Assembly (NCBI RefSeq): GCF_002775205.1
Contig: NC_036459.1
Span: 17,592,312 to 17,656,311, forward strand
Source of the DNA: Xiphophorus maculatus
Taxonomy: Eukaryota > Chordata > Actinopteri > Cyprinodontiformes > Poeciliidae
Reading direction: 5' to 3'
Length of the DNA stretch: 64,000 nt
How positions within the stretch are numbered: position 1 is the stretch's first letter; each line of letters opens with the position of its first letter. Made by a program: the position numbers and the translations under genes. The notes beneath the pieces were generated by a model. The model had not been told where the DNA came from. It worked only from the letters and a program-made list of their open reading frames with translations, and did not search any database. Below, piece by piece: positions 36,401-57,000 of the stretch.

Positions 36401-39400
36401 TTTCCGGTAAGCTTCATAGCTTAGAACATGTAAAACTCTAATAGCAATCCTTTCTCAAAAACCCAGAGCCCGAACCTGCTGCACGAAGCAAAACGTAGAA
36501 GAAAGAGGCATGGTTTTTATCAGGCTATTCTTATACCTGTACTTTATCATCTCAGCTTTCAAAATTGATTGTCATTGAATGTCCATGAATACTGTATGTG
36601 GATTTAGGCTGATCCAATAACAGCTGAAAGGTGGATTAAACCTTTGACAGATCAGCAGTAAAAAAGTCTCGCTTCATTTGTCGCAGGGTGGGGAGGACTT
36701 TCCACCTAAAAAACATCTAACCTGAAGCAAAAATCAGGAGAAGAAGAAAGTATCTGAACCAACTTAGATAGTTTTAACTAAAGGTAAATAATTCAGGAAT
36801 CTTGTCAGATTTACGTGGCTATTTACCCGGTTAATAGAGGAAACCAAATAGACTCAAATTAGTATAAACACCTAAATAACCCAGTTAAGTGGACTGGGTT
36901 TGGCTTTATGTAATCTCTCTTTACTTCTCTTTGTACCAAATCAACAGTCCTTTTCCATGCAGGCAGAGCATGTCTGATACACACATTAAACTTTATTAAG
37001 CTTTTAGGTGTACCCCTAATTTAACAAAAGTGGCAACAAGATATGGATTACATCGTAGTAAACACACAGGTCTGCTTTCAGTCTGCCTAGGCACTGTCCC
37101 TCCAAAGCAGCCAATGATCATTTAGCTCGGCTGCTGGAAAATGTCACAATTAGCCTCGAGCTAAGCTAGCATTGTAAACTGCTCCCCAGATGCGTTTTAC
37201 CATATGTAGCTTTTTGTTTATTGTATTTTCCACAGTGAGCGCTACTGTTAAATTATTGCCATTTATCTCAAATAATTAAAAAGAAAAAATTGAAGGCGTT
37301 TGATTAGCACTGTTAGTGCTATGCCATCAGGTTAGCGCATATAGCCTAATGGTGTTTTTATGAGCCATGTTATTAGCTCGGGGGAAGGCTAATGATCTAT
37401 TTTAAAGTTTTAAACATTGTGCTGATATCCTGTGCTCTATTTGCTTTGGAACAACATCACACCAAATTTAACTGCGTTGTGATCTTAAGTCTGAAAACAA
37501 ATGGGATTTGCTAGCTCAGTGAGCTGGCTAACTGCTGTTACAAGTCAGTAAGAAGGCTTTTTTCTTAGTATTTTATGTAATTAAATGCTAAAGGAACACA
37601 TTAACACGTTGTACAGAGCTGTGTGTGTAACTGATTTAATTAGCTGTAAATTGTCAGAGCTTCAAATAAACAGGCCATTATTGCAGCTTTACATATTTTT
37701 CTCCCCCCTCCTTGTAAGCTGCCAACACCCACAACATGCACAAAGTGTTCCTGAGAACCTCCACTGCTCCTCACCCCTTAGTTTGTCTTTTCTCAAACAG
37801 ATTAAAGCGGAGCTGGTCGGGAGGGCAAGAGCTATTTACGGCCCAATTTCAGAATGTTACAGATGACCTGCCGGCACAGACGGCTGTTTGCAGATATACT
37901 CTTAAATCATTTTTATTGCTAAGATTTTCACAGACTAAAATCTTCTTCAAATGGAAACTATTAACACCAAAGTGTTCGGTCTTTAACAGCAAAAGCCACC
38001 GTCCGATTTACTGTGACCTTTGTGGTCGCAGTAAATCGGACCACAAAGGTCTGGTGATTTTACTCAAATTCAGAGATGGCCACACCCATTCTTTAAAGTT
38101 GACTAAATACTGCAAGTGTTTTTGAAGGAAAGGTGACTCAATTCCTGCACCCTGAAGTTTCTTCTTTTCCCCAAGACCAATAAAATAAATGTCAAAACAA
38201 ACAATTATCCCCTAAAAATTAGGAAGTTATGCTTTCCTGTTAACAGGCCAAACATGCAAGACACTTTTTTCTGTTTTGAGTCTGCGATGATTTACAAATC
38301 CCTTGTCTACAAACTGGTAAACATAAAAATATTAATAATAATTCTAAGTTTTGTGCCCCAAGAAAACGTTGAACTTGGCAATTTTTGGCTTGTGGCAAAA
38401 GGTTTTGACCGCATGAGAGCGAAAAAGATTTACAGATCGCAACGTGTGTTTTAAGCAATCTGCCGTATTAAACTCTTGGCTAGTGTCACGTTGATTGATG
38501 CTATCCAATCAACGTGATTGGCTAGCATGGCTTCAGTTAAGTTTTCCAAAAGTGCTCATACTTTAGGATGCCAACTCCCCGTTAACTGGATTTTCATAGA
38601 CTAATTAAAGTAGGCACCCTGGGCAGTGTGTCACATTAGAAAAGCTCTATTGGGCACAGTACTGGTTTATTTCTTAAAATCAGGAGCCTTTTTATTCTTG
38701 AGTTATTCACAAGTGAGAATTCTGTGATTTATGTAATATCATACATCTAAAATAACAATGATTAGAAAAGTAGCTAATTCTAACCAAAGTCTGGCTGCTT
38801 AGAGGGAGAATATAAAAATAAATTAAGATTCTTCAATATTTCACATTTCTGAAAATAGCTGTCCTCTGCTCTGACAGATACAGACGTCCCTATGCATTGT
38901 TGACATGAGGCATAGAAATGTTCAAAATGAAGTAATTCTGTAAATTATTCCGACTTTCAGTACTTTGAAGTTGCTTTCTGTACCGCGCTTACTGAAGAGG
39001 GAACGTTTTGCTGTGAGAAACCCGAGGAGGCAGAAGTCGCTCCACAGTATCCTGTGACTCCTTGTGCAGTTTCCAGCCCGCGTGAGTCTCCGTCTTGGCG
39101 TGGACCCGCACAAGTAGTGGGGCGTCTCTTATTCTCCTGAATTTTGACAGCTCGCAGTCGAAACAAACCACATCACCGTCCCAGTCCCACCACAGACCAA
39201 TAAATCCACCGCTCTCTATCTCAGCTCCTTAACGACAGGCCAAATGTGTCTGATGTAGGCCATAACTACTACTGCAGCTACACAGGGGCACGCCACAGTA
39301 ACTAACACCAAAAATAAACCAAATCACCCAAACAAACCTGTTATTCCACTGTGGCGATAGACATGGCTCAGGCCAGATTTTACTACACCTACCTTGGACC

Positions 39401-41319
39401 TCGGCGTAGTACTTGGGTGAACGGCGACTGCGGCGTTTTTGACTGAAGAAGTTTGAGGCGTCCGACTCGGCCATAAATACCTGGCGCGCAGCTCCTGGAG
39501 ATGACAGGATGGAGGGTTTAAAAGTCACATTAGGAGACGAGGAGCTGTAGATGGTAAAGGTTTGAGCAGAAATTACCTTGAGCATCTGCAGGTTTGGCGT
39601 CATCCCGAACCGCGGCGCTTTTCACCACACTAGAAACTGGAAACGAGGGAGAAACGAACCCGGTGTCGACTCTTCAGGTTGTATTTTAATGATTTTCAGG
39701 GTAGAATCGTTTGAATAAGGTTTGAACAGTTTTTACACTTTTCTCCAGGGCCAGTCAAAGCCTTTTTAGGGCCCTCAGCTGATTTTCATTTGGGGTCCAC
39801 TATGCCAACATGTCAACACCAGATGCTTGATCATTCCTAAGCTACTCTATGCGTAGCATACCCACTATCAGTATCATTACCATTAGCATTAAATATTTCA
39901 GTGGCATTTAAGTGTGCCATATTACTTTAACTATTTGAATGTAACATCAGCTGATAAACACTAAATTTACAGTGAACAATAAAATACATATTTTAAATTT
40001 TCCCAAGAGTGGCAGCAGTTAGCAGCAGGAAGAGATTAACTAAATATTTGTGTGACTATAAAAAATAATACAAATTGGTTTTCCATTTGTGAAAGCATTT
40101 AGTTTGTATTATTCTTTGTTATAAAAGCAAATACCATGCTAACTCTATCAAGTTAGCATGATAAAGCAACAGAAATTTGGAGTTTTTAGGGGGACCCTGG
40201 TGGTGTAGGGGCCCTAATAAACCGCTTTACTTGCATTGCCTTAGGCCGGCCCTGCTTGTCTCAGTCAATGCAAAGGAGAGAAAAAAGCTCTGGACATGCT
40301 GTTTTTTGTGCTTAATTCAATTCAAAAATACTTTATTCCTTCCAAAGGGAAACTAAATGTTATATTTAGAAGGCGAGAGAAAATTAAGAGGAACTTCAAG
40401 TTTCACCATCATCAGATGTTTGGGCCATTATTGGCTATTGATTTAATCTATGGTAATCTAATATTTTTTTTAAGTAAATGTGTCTAAATTAGAATAAAAT
40501 CTTTAAGCTCCAAGAATGAGATGGATTCCTCCTAAACAAGGTAATCTTTTTAACCTTGTTTCATTGACAATAGCGCCATGGCTAACTTTTACTAGCAACA
40601 GAAGCCATAAGTATATTTTTTAGCGTTTTATGGATTTAAACATTAAAAGCTCATGGTCAGACATAACCACAAACAAACTCCCAGAAAAGAAAAGAAAATT
40701 GCTAAAGCTATCGCTAACGGCAGCCATATTGCAGCTAAGACAATTTCACTTCATTTTTCTGACATAAACCAGTTTGGACATTTTTACTCTTAACTTCAAA
40801 TGGGACAACAGTCACTACAATAATTTAGATAAATCATTTTATTCTTTGAAAATTCGTGACATGATTTAACCGCTTGATTCAAAATTATAAAGCAATTATT
40901 ATTCATTCTGCAGCTAAAATAAATATTGCAGGTAGAATAATATCTAGCATAAATTATTTGTTCTTAAGCAGAAAGGTAAAAAAATAAATAAATAAATAAA
41001 TTGGTTTTTTTTAACAACTTATGTTCAAAATATAATAATTATTGCCTTTTTGGTCCTCATACAGTAACAAGCTAGTAATACTTATAGATGTCTGACGCAA
41101 CTGTAAAAATGTTTCTTAAAAAAAAAAAGAAAATAGAATCATAGATTTGAAACTAAAATAAAAAATTGTTCTGAATTCTTCCCATTAAAAATAATTTTTT
41201 TTTTTCTCCAACTGTGAAGGCGGGACGTTGCTGATCCCTTTTGTGCTGCCAAGGTACTTACAGGTGACGATGAGGAGGACGGAGAGCGACGACAAGAGGA
41301 ATGCTCGGGTCCAGGACAT
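33428..41319 (-). CDS. ucma: Unique cartilage matrix-associated protein (Gla-rich protein), complete, 5 exons
   Basis: UCMA/GRP is a secreted vitamin-K-dependent Gla protein of cartilage and bone that binds calcium mineral. Exons on the minus strand: 41319-41262, 39636-39577, 39494-39393, 35109-35011, 33516-33428. They add to 135 codons (human 138) with phase-1 introns throughout. MSWTRAFLLSSLSVLLIVT is a signal peptide. VFMAESDASNFF is the family hallmark (human IFMQESDASNFL). Basic KRRSRR at residues 59-64 is a furin-type site. The mature part (65-135) carries 15 Glu, including REYNEEQRDEYENYLEE, candidates for gamma-carboxylation. It ends HYDGLHPRFYWFH, like human HYDGLHPSYLYNRHHT. Exon 5 is spliced after a poly-pyrimidine acceptor (ttttttttaacag). 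No cysteine is present. Introns 1 and 3 are long (1.6 and 4.3 kb). Teleosts can carry two ucma paralogues; which one this is cannot be told. Confidence 0.95.
35840..36200 (-). mobile_element. LINE reverse transcriptase 3' fragment in ucma intron 3
   Basis: In the minus frame it reads MTPVLKSLHWLPVAQRIDF, KILLLVYKSLNGLAPQYI and an NQNQNQ tract. This is the terminal part of a fish L2/Rex1-type LINE ORF2, 5'-truncated. It overlaps no exon. Confidence 0.8.
37992..38051. repeat. Interleaved inverted repeats
   Basis: Arm A (GTCCGATTTACTG), arm B (ACCTTTGTGGTC), then A' (CAGTAAATCGGAC) and B' (GACCACAAAGGT) come in the order A-B-A'-B', with A' and B' sharing GAC. The right half equals the reverse complement of the left with its two blocks swapped. 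It lies in ucma intron 3. Confidence 0.85.
38487..38517. repeat. 11-bp hairpin
   Basis: CACGTTGATTG and CAATCAACGTG face each other across about 8 nt. The pairing is perfect. It lies in ucma intron 3. Confidence 0.75.
39746..40254. mobile_element. hAT-type MITE in ucma intron 1
   Basis: The left end CAGGGCCAGTCAAAGCC matches the reverse of the right end (CAGGGCCGGCCTAAGGC), and both ends carry a further GGGCCCCT-like block. Flanks CTTTTCTC (39738-39745) and CTTGTCTC (40255-40262) are an 8-bp target duplication with one change. The 509-bp element has no transposase ORF. It lies between ucma coding exons 1 and 2. Confidence 0.8.
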
Positions 41320-43825
41320 TCTGAGGGAGAGGAGCCAGATCCGTGTGGGACTGAACAGCACACCTATCAGAGCAGGACTGAGGCTGGATGGAGGGATGGA
41401 GGGATGGACGGGAGGACGGTGGGCGAGCCAGGAAGGGTGGAGAAGAGTGGGAGGAGACGGAGGGAAGGGAGTGAAAGGTTCATCCAGTGGAGGAAAGCTG
41501 ATGGTTTTTCCATTGCTACCGGGAGGGAAAAGGAGAAGAGACTGCGCTACTTTGAGCATTGGATTTTTTATTTTTTTTTGCCTCATGCTGCCACTGAAAT
41601 GGAAGCTATTGGGGGAGACCAAAGATCTGGCGTGAAGAGGACAGGGAGGACGCGCTTAAAATAAAAATGAGCCAAATCTATAACTGATGTGACCACGGCA
41701 GCAGTTGATTAAAGGAGCAGTGTTCTGCAAAATCCACTGTTTGCGAGCTTTGCATCATATTACTAAGTTATTCCCTCATCACAAAAATACGTGGAGTGTT
41801 CCTTCAATTCGTTCGTGCATGTTTGAGAAATCCTTTAATCTCCATGGCAACCATTCAGCCGCGCAAAAGACCCGGGTGGACCGAGCTCCGCCTACAGAGA
41901 CGCAACTCCTCCTCGGAACTGCAGTTTCCAAGCTTCCCTCCCCGCAACTCCCCCACTCCACCCCTTCAGACTAGCCAGCAGCAATTGGCAAACACCTGGT
42001 GGAACCGCACATCATTATAGGAGCCACTTTGCAGAGCAAAGCTGGTTAAAACGTTGCTAAAGGGTTAACAGAGGAGCCATGCTGTGATGACTTCCTGAAG
42101 GCAGGGTTTCATAAAGACCAGGAGTTTTTAAAGAGACAGAGACTCATTTGGAGCCATAAGCCATAAGGATTTTTTTTTTCAACCTAGCTTATTAAACTGC
42201 CGAGGCCACAAATCCCTACAAACAGCACTTTGTGTCTTTTCTAAGCCAACAGTGGATTTGTATGACTTTCAAATCTTTTGATAACTTCTTAAAGAGACAC
42301 CTAGAGTCCTTTTAGAACCTGCTCACATTTTCTTTTAAAAAGCAACAATTTAAAAAGTGCTTCAGGAAAGACATGGTCAGAAACCGATGTGCTCTGCTTC
42401 TGTTTTGAATTCCAGAATGGAGTGAGGATGGAATCTAATCCGAGGGAGAAGCTTGTCTGCTGCGCCGCAGGACGGGAATTACTCCCAGCAGGAGACCCCC
42501 AGCCCTATCCTCATCTCGGTCATTGTAATTCCACTCAGGTCAGATGACTGTCTCTTTATATTACTGGTCAAAGAGATCTGAGGACCTTTCTTTCATCAAC
42601 CAATCAGAGATGAGGCTCCTCCAGGAAGTCAGAGGCCAGATTGTAGTGATGAATTTAGCATCCTGTAGAGGACCTGGAGTGTAATAGCACCTTACCTACA
42701 CAGAGTGACATGTTTTATGTATGTTTTCTGTCCAGGCAGATTAGCTGCAGGTGGCAACATCTTTTTGCAGCACTGAAAGCCTTCATTATCGTCCCAGATA
42801 TAAGCGGTCGTACTTTTACCTACACACCATATATGCCTCCCGCCTTTGTTTAAGCCTCCAGCAGATTGGAAATTGCTGAACTGGAGGTGCAAAGTAAATT
42901 GATCTCTGTAGTTTTCCGCCTACAGATCTGATTGGATCGGAAATGTGTCTCCGGTGAAGGAAACTGGGCAAAGACGACTCGCCGCTCCGCCCAGACAAAA
43001 ACTGGAGCAGACCGTAAAGTCTGGTAGCGATTAAAGCCGTGAACGAAGCTGGATTCATATCCTTGTGTAAGAAAACAGTGGGCTTTGTGTGGATCGTTTT
43101 TTTTTTCCTTCTGAATGCAAAAACTTGTCTTAAAATTGGCATTTTCACAGTGGATACGGCAAGTTTTTCATTGTTTTGTACGGAAGCCCAACAAAATCTC
43201 CTTTTTATACTTTTTAAGTCTGGCAAAAAAAATTTCTTGCTGTTTTAGTGTTATCTGCATTTTTTTTTTTAGAAAAAAATCTATATTATAATTTTTTTCC
43301 CTCATGGATCGTTTTGGGACAGCGGTCCTTGGAAACCAGGCTCTTGACTATCAACGCTGTGGTTTGACTCCAGCTCCTCTAGTGGCAGAAAAAATGAAAA
43401 AAGTATTGTAAGAACACTTTTAAAAAAAAGTCTCTATTTTTTCTCTTGGCTTTTAGTGCAGAAGGGGAAAATTTGTTTTGTTTTTTTTACAGAAATAGGG
43501 CAAAGATGTTAGTTTATAGTCGGCACAGTTGGTCAAATTTTGTAGATAACTATTTTTACTTCCAGGACAAAAAAAAGTTCAGTCATGTCAAAAGTGAACC
43601 AAAAGCTTTGAAACGTTTTTGTTTTACTTGCTGACACCTTTAAAGTTGTGAGAAAAAGAAAATTTGGTCAGACGTGAAAATGGGTCTTTTGTAAAAACAA
43701 ATACATAAATAAATGATTTTGCCTTTCCGGGTTTCCGTACCGTCGCCGCTCAGCCCACAAATGCATTCTCCTTACAAGTGTGCGACTTTTTAAAGAGGAA
43801 TGAACAGACTTTCCACTGTAGCAGA
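41320..43825. other. ucma-phyh intergenic spacer
   Basis: The + side of the ucma start is purine-rich with a short GATGGAGG repeat at about 41388-41412. A dispersed repeat occupies about 41712-42155. The remainder has T-rich low-complexity sequence and no coding exon that I can support. Confidence 0.55.
41712..42155 (+). mobile_element. Dispersed repeat, copy 1
   Basis: It shares GAGAAATCCTTTAATCTCCATGG, with its first 20 bases alone diagnostic, and agactagccagcagcaatt with copies at 59.5 and 63.0 kb. The head catattactaagttattccc matches the far end of copy 3 in reverse. It has no coding potential and is probably a non-autonomous transposon. Confidence 0.8.
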
Positions 43826-43831
43826 TTTATT
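43826..43831 (-). terminator. phyh: Candidate phyh poly(A) signal
   Basis: AATAAA on the minus strand about 570 bp beyond the phyh stop. It is a plausible but unproven end of the transcript. Confidence 0.35.
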
Positions 43832-44401
43832 GGCCAGAAGCATTTTTACAACAAACTAATCCAGCCAAACACACATTTTCTTACTTTATGAGACGACTTT
43901 AGTTCAACAAATCATTGGCATGTTTAGCTGATTGAATGATGTAAATGTTGGCTTTAGTGTTGTTTCAGTCGTATTCTGAAGAAAACAAAAGTGATTCCAG
44001 TCATTGCTGAATTTCTTAGTCAACATAAATTATCTTATTGTTTATAAGGTTTAAAAAAAAAATTCTCACACACTCTTAAAATAGCTTTAACACCTTAAAA
44101 AATCACAGTTAGCATGTTAGCAATAATGCTCTAAGGAAGATCAAGGCCTCTGCTGGCGTAAAGTGCTACAGTCATTTCAACGCTGATTTCATTGTTTCCA
44201 TCGTACCTTCTTTTCAACCTCACTGGTTCCCTCTCATACATTCATTACATTTCTCCTCATTTACTCATGATTATCTATCTTAGCTTACAATCTGTTGTTT
44301 GAATATTATCCCTTTCCTTTCAATTTTGGTGAAGGAGCTTAGTCTAGAGATTAGTCTTTTTCTTCTTTTTTTCCTCTTGTCCTTCAGCAGTCGATGAGTC
44401 C

Positions 44402-52272
<7,871 letters not shown>

Positions 52273-53559
52273 CTTCCCCGCTACCAGCTGTCCTCTCTCT
52301 GAGACCGACAGACAAAGGTTCCCTCTATGGTGGCTGCACTGGGGGAAAGGTCTCACCAATTACATCATACGTACGCACTGACGTCACGTAGCGGTCCCTA
52401 CAGAGTTGTTAAAGGTGGACTTTAGGTCGCTGTTAGGAAACACTTTTTAAGCTTTATTTAGAACATCGAATGTCAAATTTAAGGCAAACACTTAAGCACA
52501 AATGGAAGGGACATGAAGGCACGCATGAGTTTTATGCAGTAGTTATAACAACATATATGAATCCAAATGAATGATCAGTGCCAAATAACTTATCTTGCTG
52601 AAATAGACTTTATATAAAGTCCAATACAAGCTATGCATGGCTAACTTCAACTTCTCAACCATGTCGTGAGTTTTATCAGCTTACTATTAGTTTTTGAGAA
52701 GGAAAACAATGTTTTATGGACACAGAAAAACGCCTAATTATAGAGCAGCGATAGTAGTCAAAAATGTGAATTGTTGACGATTTTGTTCCAAACTATTTTT
52801 CATAACTTGCCTACACTGAATAAAATAGAAATTGCGCATTTTCTGCGAGAAACTGTAAAAAGGAATTTGCCCAGTAGGGGGTGCCACAGCACAGCAAAAT
52901 GAACTTCCAAGCCACTTTCGAAGTGCGGTAAAGAGTAACAAGAATGAAAACTTATGATCAAATTAACAATATTAGACAGACAATACAAGTTTTTATATGA
53001 TCAAACATCATGAAGTAGTATCAAAAACTATCAAATAGTTTTGATAGTAGTGAAGTACTTTTTGAAATCATTTTGTGACTTATAATTGTATTTGTAAAAG
53101 ACTGAGACCTAAATGAAACACTTCATGAAGGGGATGTCACATAGGACACTCTGATCTCTTACAGGTATCTGAAAAAGAAAGTGATTTAACTACAGATAAA
53201 CTATAAAGATTAAATTTATTTTCAAATAAAATTCGGGCACCTTAAGAACGATCTAATCGTCTTTGGTTGAATTCAGGAGGAGCCCAGACGTTTTGCCAAA
53301 GGGACCAAAGCTGTCAAATGAACACAACAATTTAGACAATCTACTAAAAATGCAAAAACAATTTGTTGCTTCAAAAAGAAAGCTTTATTTGTTTTATGCT
53401 AAACATGTTCTGTGCTCTGATGCCAAGTGATGCATTTTAGACTCGTAGGTATAATATTACTATATCTATATTCTTCAGTCTGACCACTGTTTTTCTTAGC
53501 CCAACGTCTTCCTCCTTGAATTTAACAGTTAAACTTGTGCGCTCTCGTCGCTTTAGTTG

Positions 53560-54055
53560 TAGCACTGGCGTTTTAATGTGAACACTTTAAAGGAAACGCA
53601 GAAACCGCTTTTATTTTGAAATCTCTCGCAGAAAACAACACAGCAGGCAGCGAGGGGCGTGGGTTTATTTTGAAAAGAAGTCGACGGAAGTCCGTCTCAC
53701 CTCGCCGTGGGACTCTGTAGCTGGCGGTTGCACCACTCCAGTGTCTGTCGACGTTGGGTCCTCCTCCTGCGTCTTTAAACTGCCTCCGCCGCCGAACAAA
53801 CGATATTTTTCGGACACCTCGTTTACAAACACGCCTCCCTTTATGTGTGTTTCCGATGATATTTATCTCTCCGTGGGAGCCTCTGGTACATAACGCGAAA
53901 GCACAAGCGGAGCTGTATTTTTTTTCTTTTCTTTTCCTTTTTGTAAGAGCCGCTGCTGACCGTGGTGGGCGGATAAAGGCAAGCCGAGGAGGGCATCCGG
54001 CCCTGGCAGCTCCAGGGAGAGTCCTTCCTGGAGGGACAGGATTCACCATTTTCAG
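53560..54055 (+). other. GC-rich block with strong splice donor, probable 5' exon of an unseen + strand gene
   Basis: The block is rich in CpG compared with its flanks and ends in TTTTCAG|GTAAGC at 54055/54056, a consensus donor. ORFs of about 100 and 165 codons occur on the two strands, but neither resembles a known protein and both are Arg/Pro-rich as CpG sequence tends to be. A non-coding first exon with a promoter is the best reading. It lies about 1.3 kb from the phyh start and points away from it, so shared promoter activity is possible. Confidence 0.4.
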
Positions 54056-57000
54056 GTAAGCCGAGCTCAAACGTCCTCGCGCAGCCTGTCCGATAGTGGA
54101 CGCGGCGACGTTGCGTCTGCCTCGACGGAAAAGGACGAAGTGTTAAGAACTGGCCGTGTGGTGCGTGGGGATGAGAACGAAGAGGAAACTGTAGCCGAGA
54201 AGCAATTCAGCCAGAGCAATGCCATTGTGCGCGCTGGGTTCACCTCGTTATCGCAGAGACGCCGCTGGTTTGGTCACATTACGTTTACAAGCGAAATCGT
54301 TTTAAACGCACAAATTTAATACCAGAACAACATGGATAATGGTTGCATCTTTATGCCATTTTTTTTCTGTAATCAGTGATCTTTCTAATTTAAGATAAAC
54401 AGATTTTGTTTTTATACTTAATGCATGTTACCACAATAATGTCGCACTATTTCACAATGCCTTCTAACTGGAGGGATCTTAAAAGTGTGCAAGCTGCCCC
54501 CTAGCAAGGGCTGCTTCCAGTCACAAGTGGGTGTTTACTTGTAAGCCTCCAGCAACAACAACACTTTGACCAACTGAAGTCATTTTGCTCCGAGCCTGAA
54601 CTTCTTCCTCCTGTTGCATTAAAACCCCGTCGATGTTTATTAAGGCACATTAGAAGCAGGCATGCTCTCTGCACGTTTTCCCTCCTCATTTGTGGATACA
54701 TGCATCAGAATCAGGAATGCACCACCCCTGCGGTCTCCCTGGCAACGCTGAGATGTTGTAAAAGGGTGAAATCTTTCCAGAGAGCAATCTGTGTTTGAAC
54801 GATATCGAAACGACTCTGCTCAACAGCTTTCATCAGTCCATATGAGGGAGTGAGTGATGAAGATGATGATGTTTTCATGCTATTATTATTATTATTTTCA
54901 TGTCCAGTTTCATTTACATCCGTTGTCCTTCATCTGGAACAACAGGATGTTTTGTTGGGTTTTTTTTTTTGTTGCATTGTGTGGATCTGAATGTGTGTGT
55001 ATTGACCCACATTGAGATCTAGGCTGTGGGTTGTGGTAGTGATACCCACCTCTCTGACTCCTCCCCCAATGGATGGAGTAATTACTCCTCTCTGTGTCTG
55101 TGGGGCATAGGCAGCGTTAGTATTGATTGGCCTCTGCATTATGGAGCATATAGAGGGAACATAGAAACGGCTGGCTGTGATGAAAGAACATAAAGTCTCA
55201 CTTTCTATTCCTGATATATTTTTGGACAAATAAGGGCGATGTTGGTGTGACATGGTTGAGGCTTCAGTTTGTTTTTTCATTCTGTGTCCTTTAAAGATAT
55301 ATATATATATATATAGATGGATATATTTCTGTATTTCAATTCAAAAATACTTTATTTATCCTAAAGGTTGTAACTTGTTTGATCAAAGGTGAGAAGCATC
55401 TCCTGTAGCAGTCAATCTTCCAACGAATCTGAAGAAGCCTCCGACCAAACACTGTTGCTTTATGATAGTCTCATGCTAACGGCCCGATTTCCAGCCAACA
55501 GAGACAATATTTCGCAGTACCCATTGACCATATAATTGCTCAAATTGAAATCACAAAAAATAAAATGCTTAAAGAAAACACGGCAATTAAAAAAAAAAAA
55601 AATTCACGTTTTACCATAAGAAGTTTTTGCAGTAGGATGAGGTGGGTTTTACGGCCAAATTGAAATAGCTGTATTTTGCTAAACTACAACGTAAAGATTT
55701 TTCCGCATCACACGAGTCACATGATCAACAGCAGGATGTTACTACCGTCAGAAACAACAAAGAAGACAACAGGAAGTTGTTGGAGGATGGTGATATGTCT
55801 TTTTTTCCCTCAACAATGCCTCCATCAGGCTAAAAAAAAAAGTCTTGTTAATTTCATCTTCCCAGAGTAGATTTCTTGTTTTGGGAAGAAAAACAACTGA
55901 GTCTCAATCTTTCTTTGTGTGATGTGCTCTGAATTATCTTATTATTTGGTTATAGTGTAAAAACACAGCACGCGTTTTTGAGGTAAGCTTGTTGAAATGT
56001 TTAAGCTAGAATTATGGAGGCATATTGATGAACGAAACAGTGTTTGTATCGATGGCTGGAACACTGGAGTCTAAAGGTGAGCCTATCCAAACTTCTGGAC
56101 ATCAGCCTGCCTGAGACTCTGTTGCTATTGGCAACCAGTCCAGAAGCTTGCAGCATCTTTCTCTGTTTTTATGTAATGCTTAGTTGAGCCGATATTTTAT
56201 TGATCACAGGAGTATGTGTGTGTGTGTATGCACTTTCAGTTATTTGTGTGTGCGTGTGTGGCTTTTGTCTTTGGGCTTTTCAGACAACCCATTAGTCTAA
56301 AAGCAGAACATATAAAAAAAAAATCAGAAAATAGTTCCTTCCACTAAGTGTGTGTGTTTTTTACTTTAAAAGAAGTGCAGAAATAGAGCAGATTTTTCCT
56401 CACTGCTGACTGTAGTGTGTTGCAGTAGTCTTCAAAATTTTAGATGTTTTTGCTGTCTGGTTCAGATTTCCATGCCAGATGTTAAAGTTGATCAACATTT
56501 TCTTTGAAGAAAGACCCTCATACATTATATATTTCATCTAAATCCCCTCATCAACCCCCAAAACACAGGAAACGTATGTCTGACCCTTTTAATGTTTTGC
56601 ATCTAACAAAATCAAACTTATTCTGTTTGCTTCAATACAATTTAGCATGTTTTAGCTTTTTGACACAATGTCATGAACTTTTGAATTTAATAAGTAACAA
56701 AAAAAAAAAAAAAAAAATCCCATATTTGCTTTTAACTTGGCAATTTTGGCCCTCAGGACAAAAAGTTCAGATGTCACTTGGTTCACATTTTAATGTCCTG
56801 TTGAAACTTGTAAAGAAAATTGTGGAACTCGGCCACAGATCTCCAATCAGTGCATATCCAGATCTCGCTGCTAGCTTCTGCTTCCAGTGTTAGTTAATCT
56901 GTGCAAACCTGATATGAAGATGCTAACAGAGTTTACAGTCTGCTACAGGTGCAGACTGCTCATATTCTCTCAGTAGTAATAGTAACCTAAAAATAAATCA

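Noticed and set aside
53573-54070. 165-codon minus-strand ORF
   Set aside because: Arg/Pro-rich composition follows from CpG-rich DNA; no family resemblance; the same DNA has a strong donor on the opposite strand.
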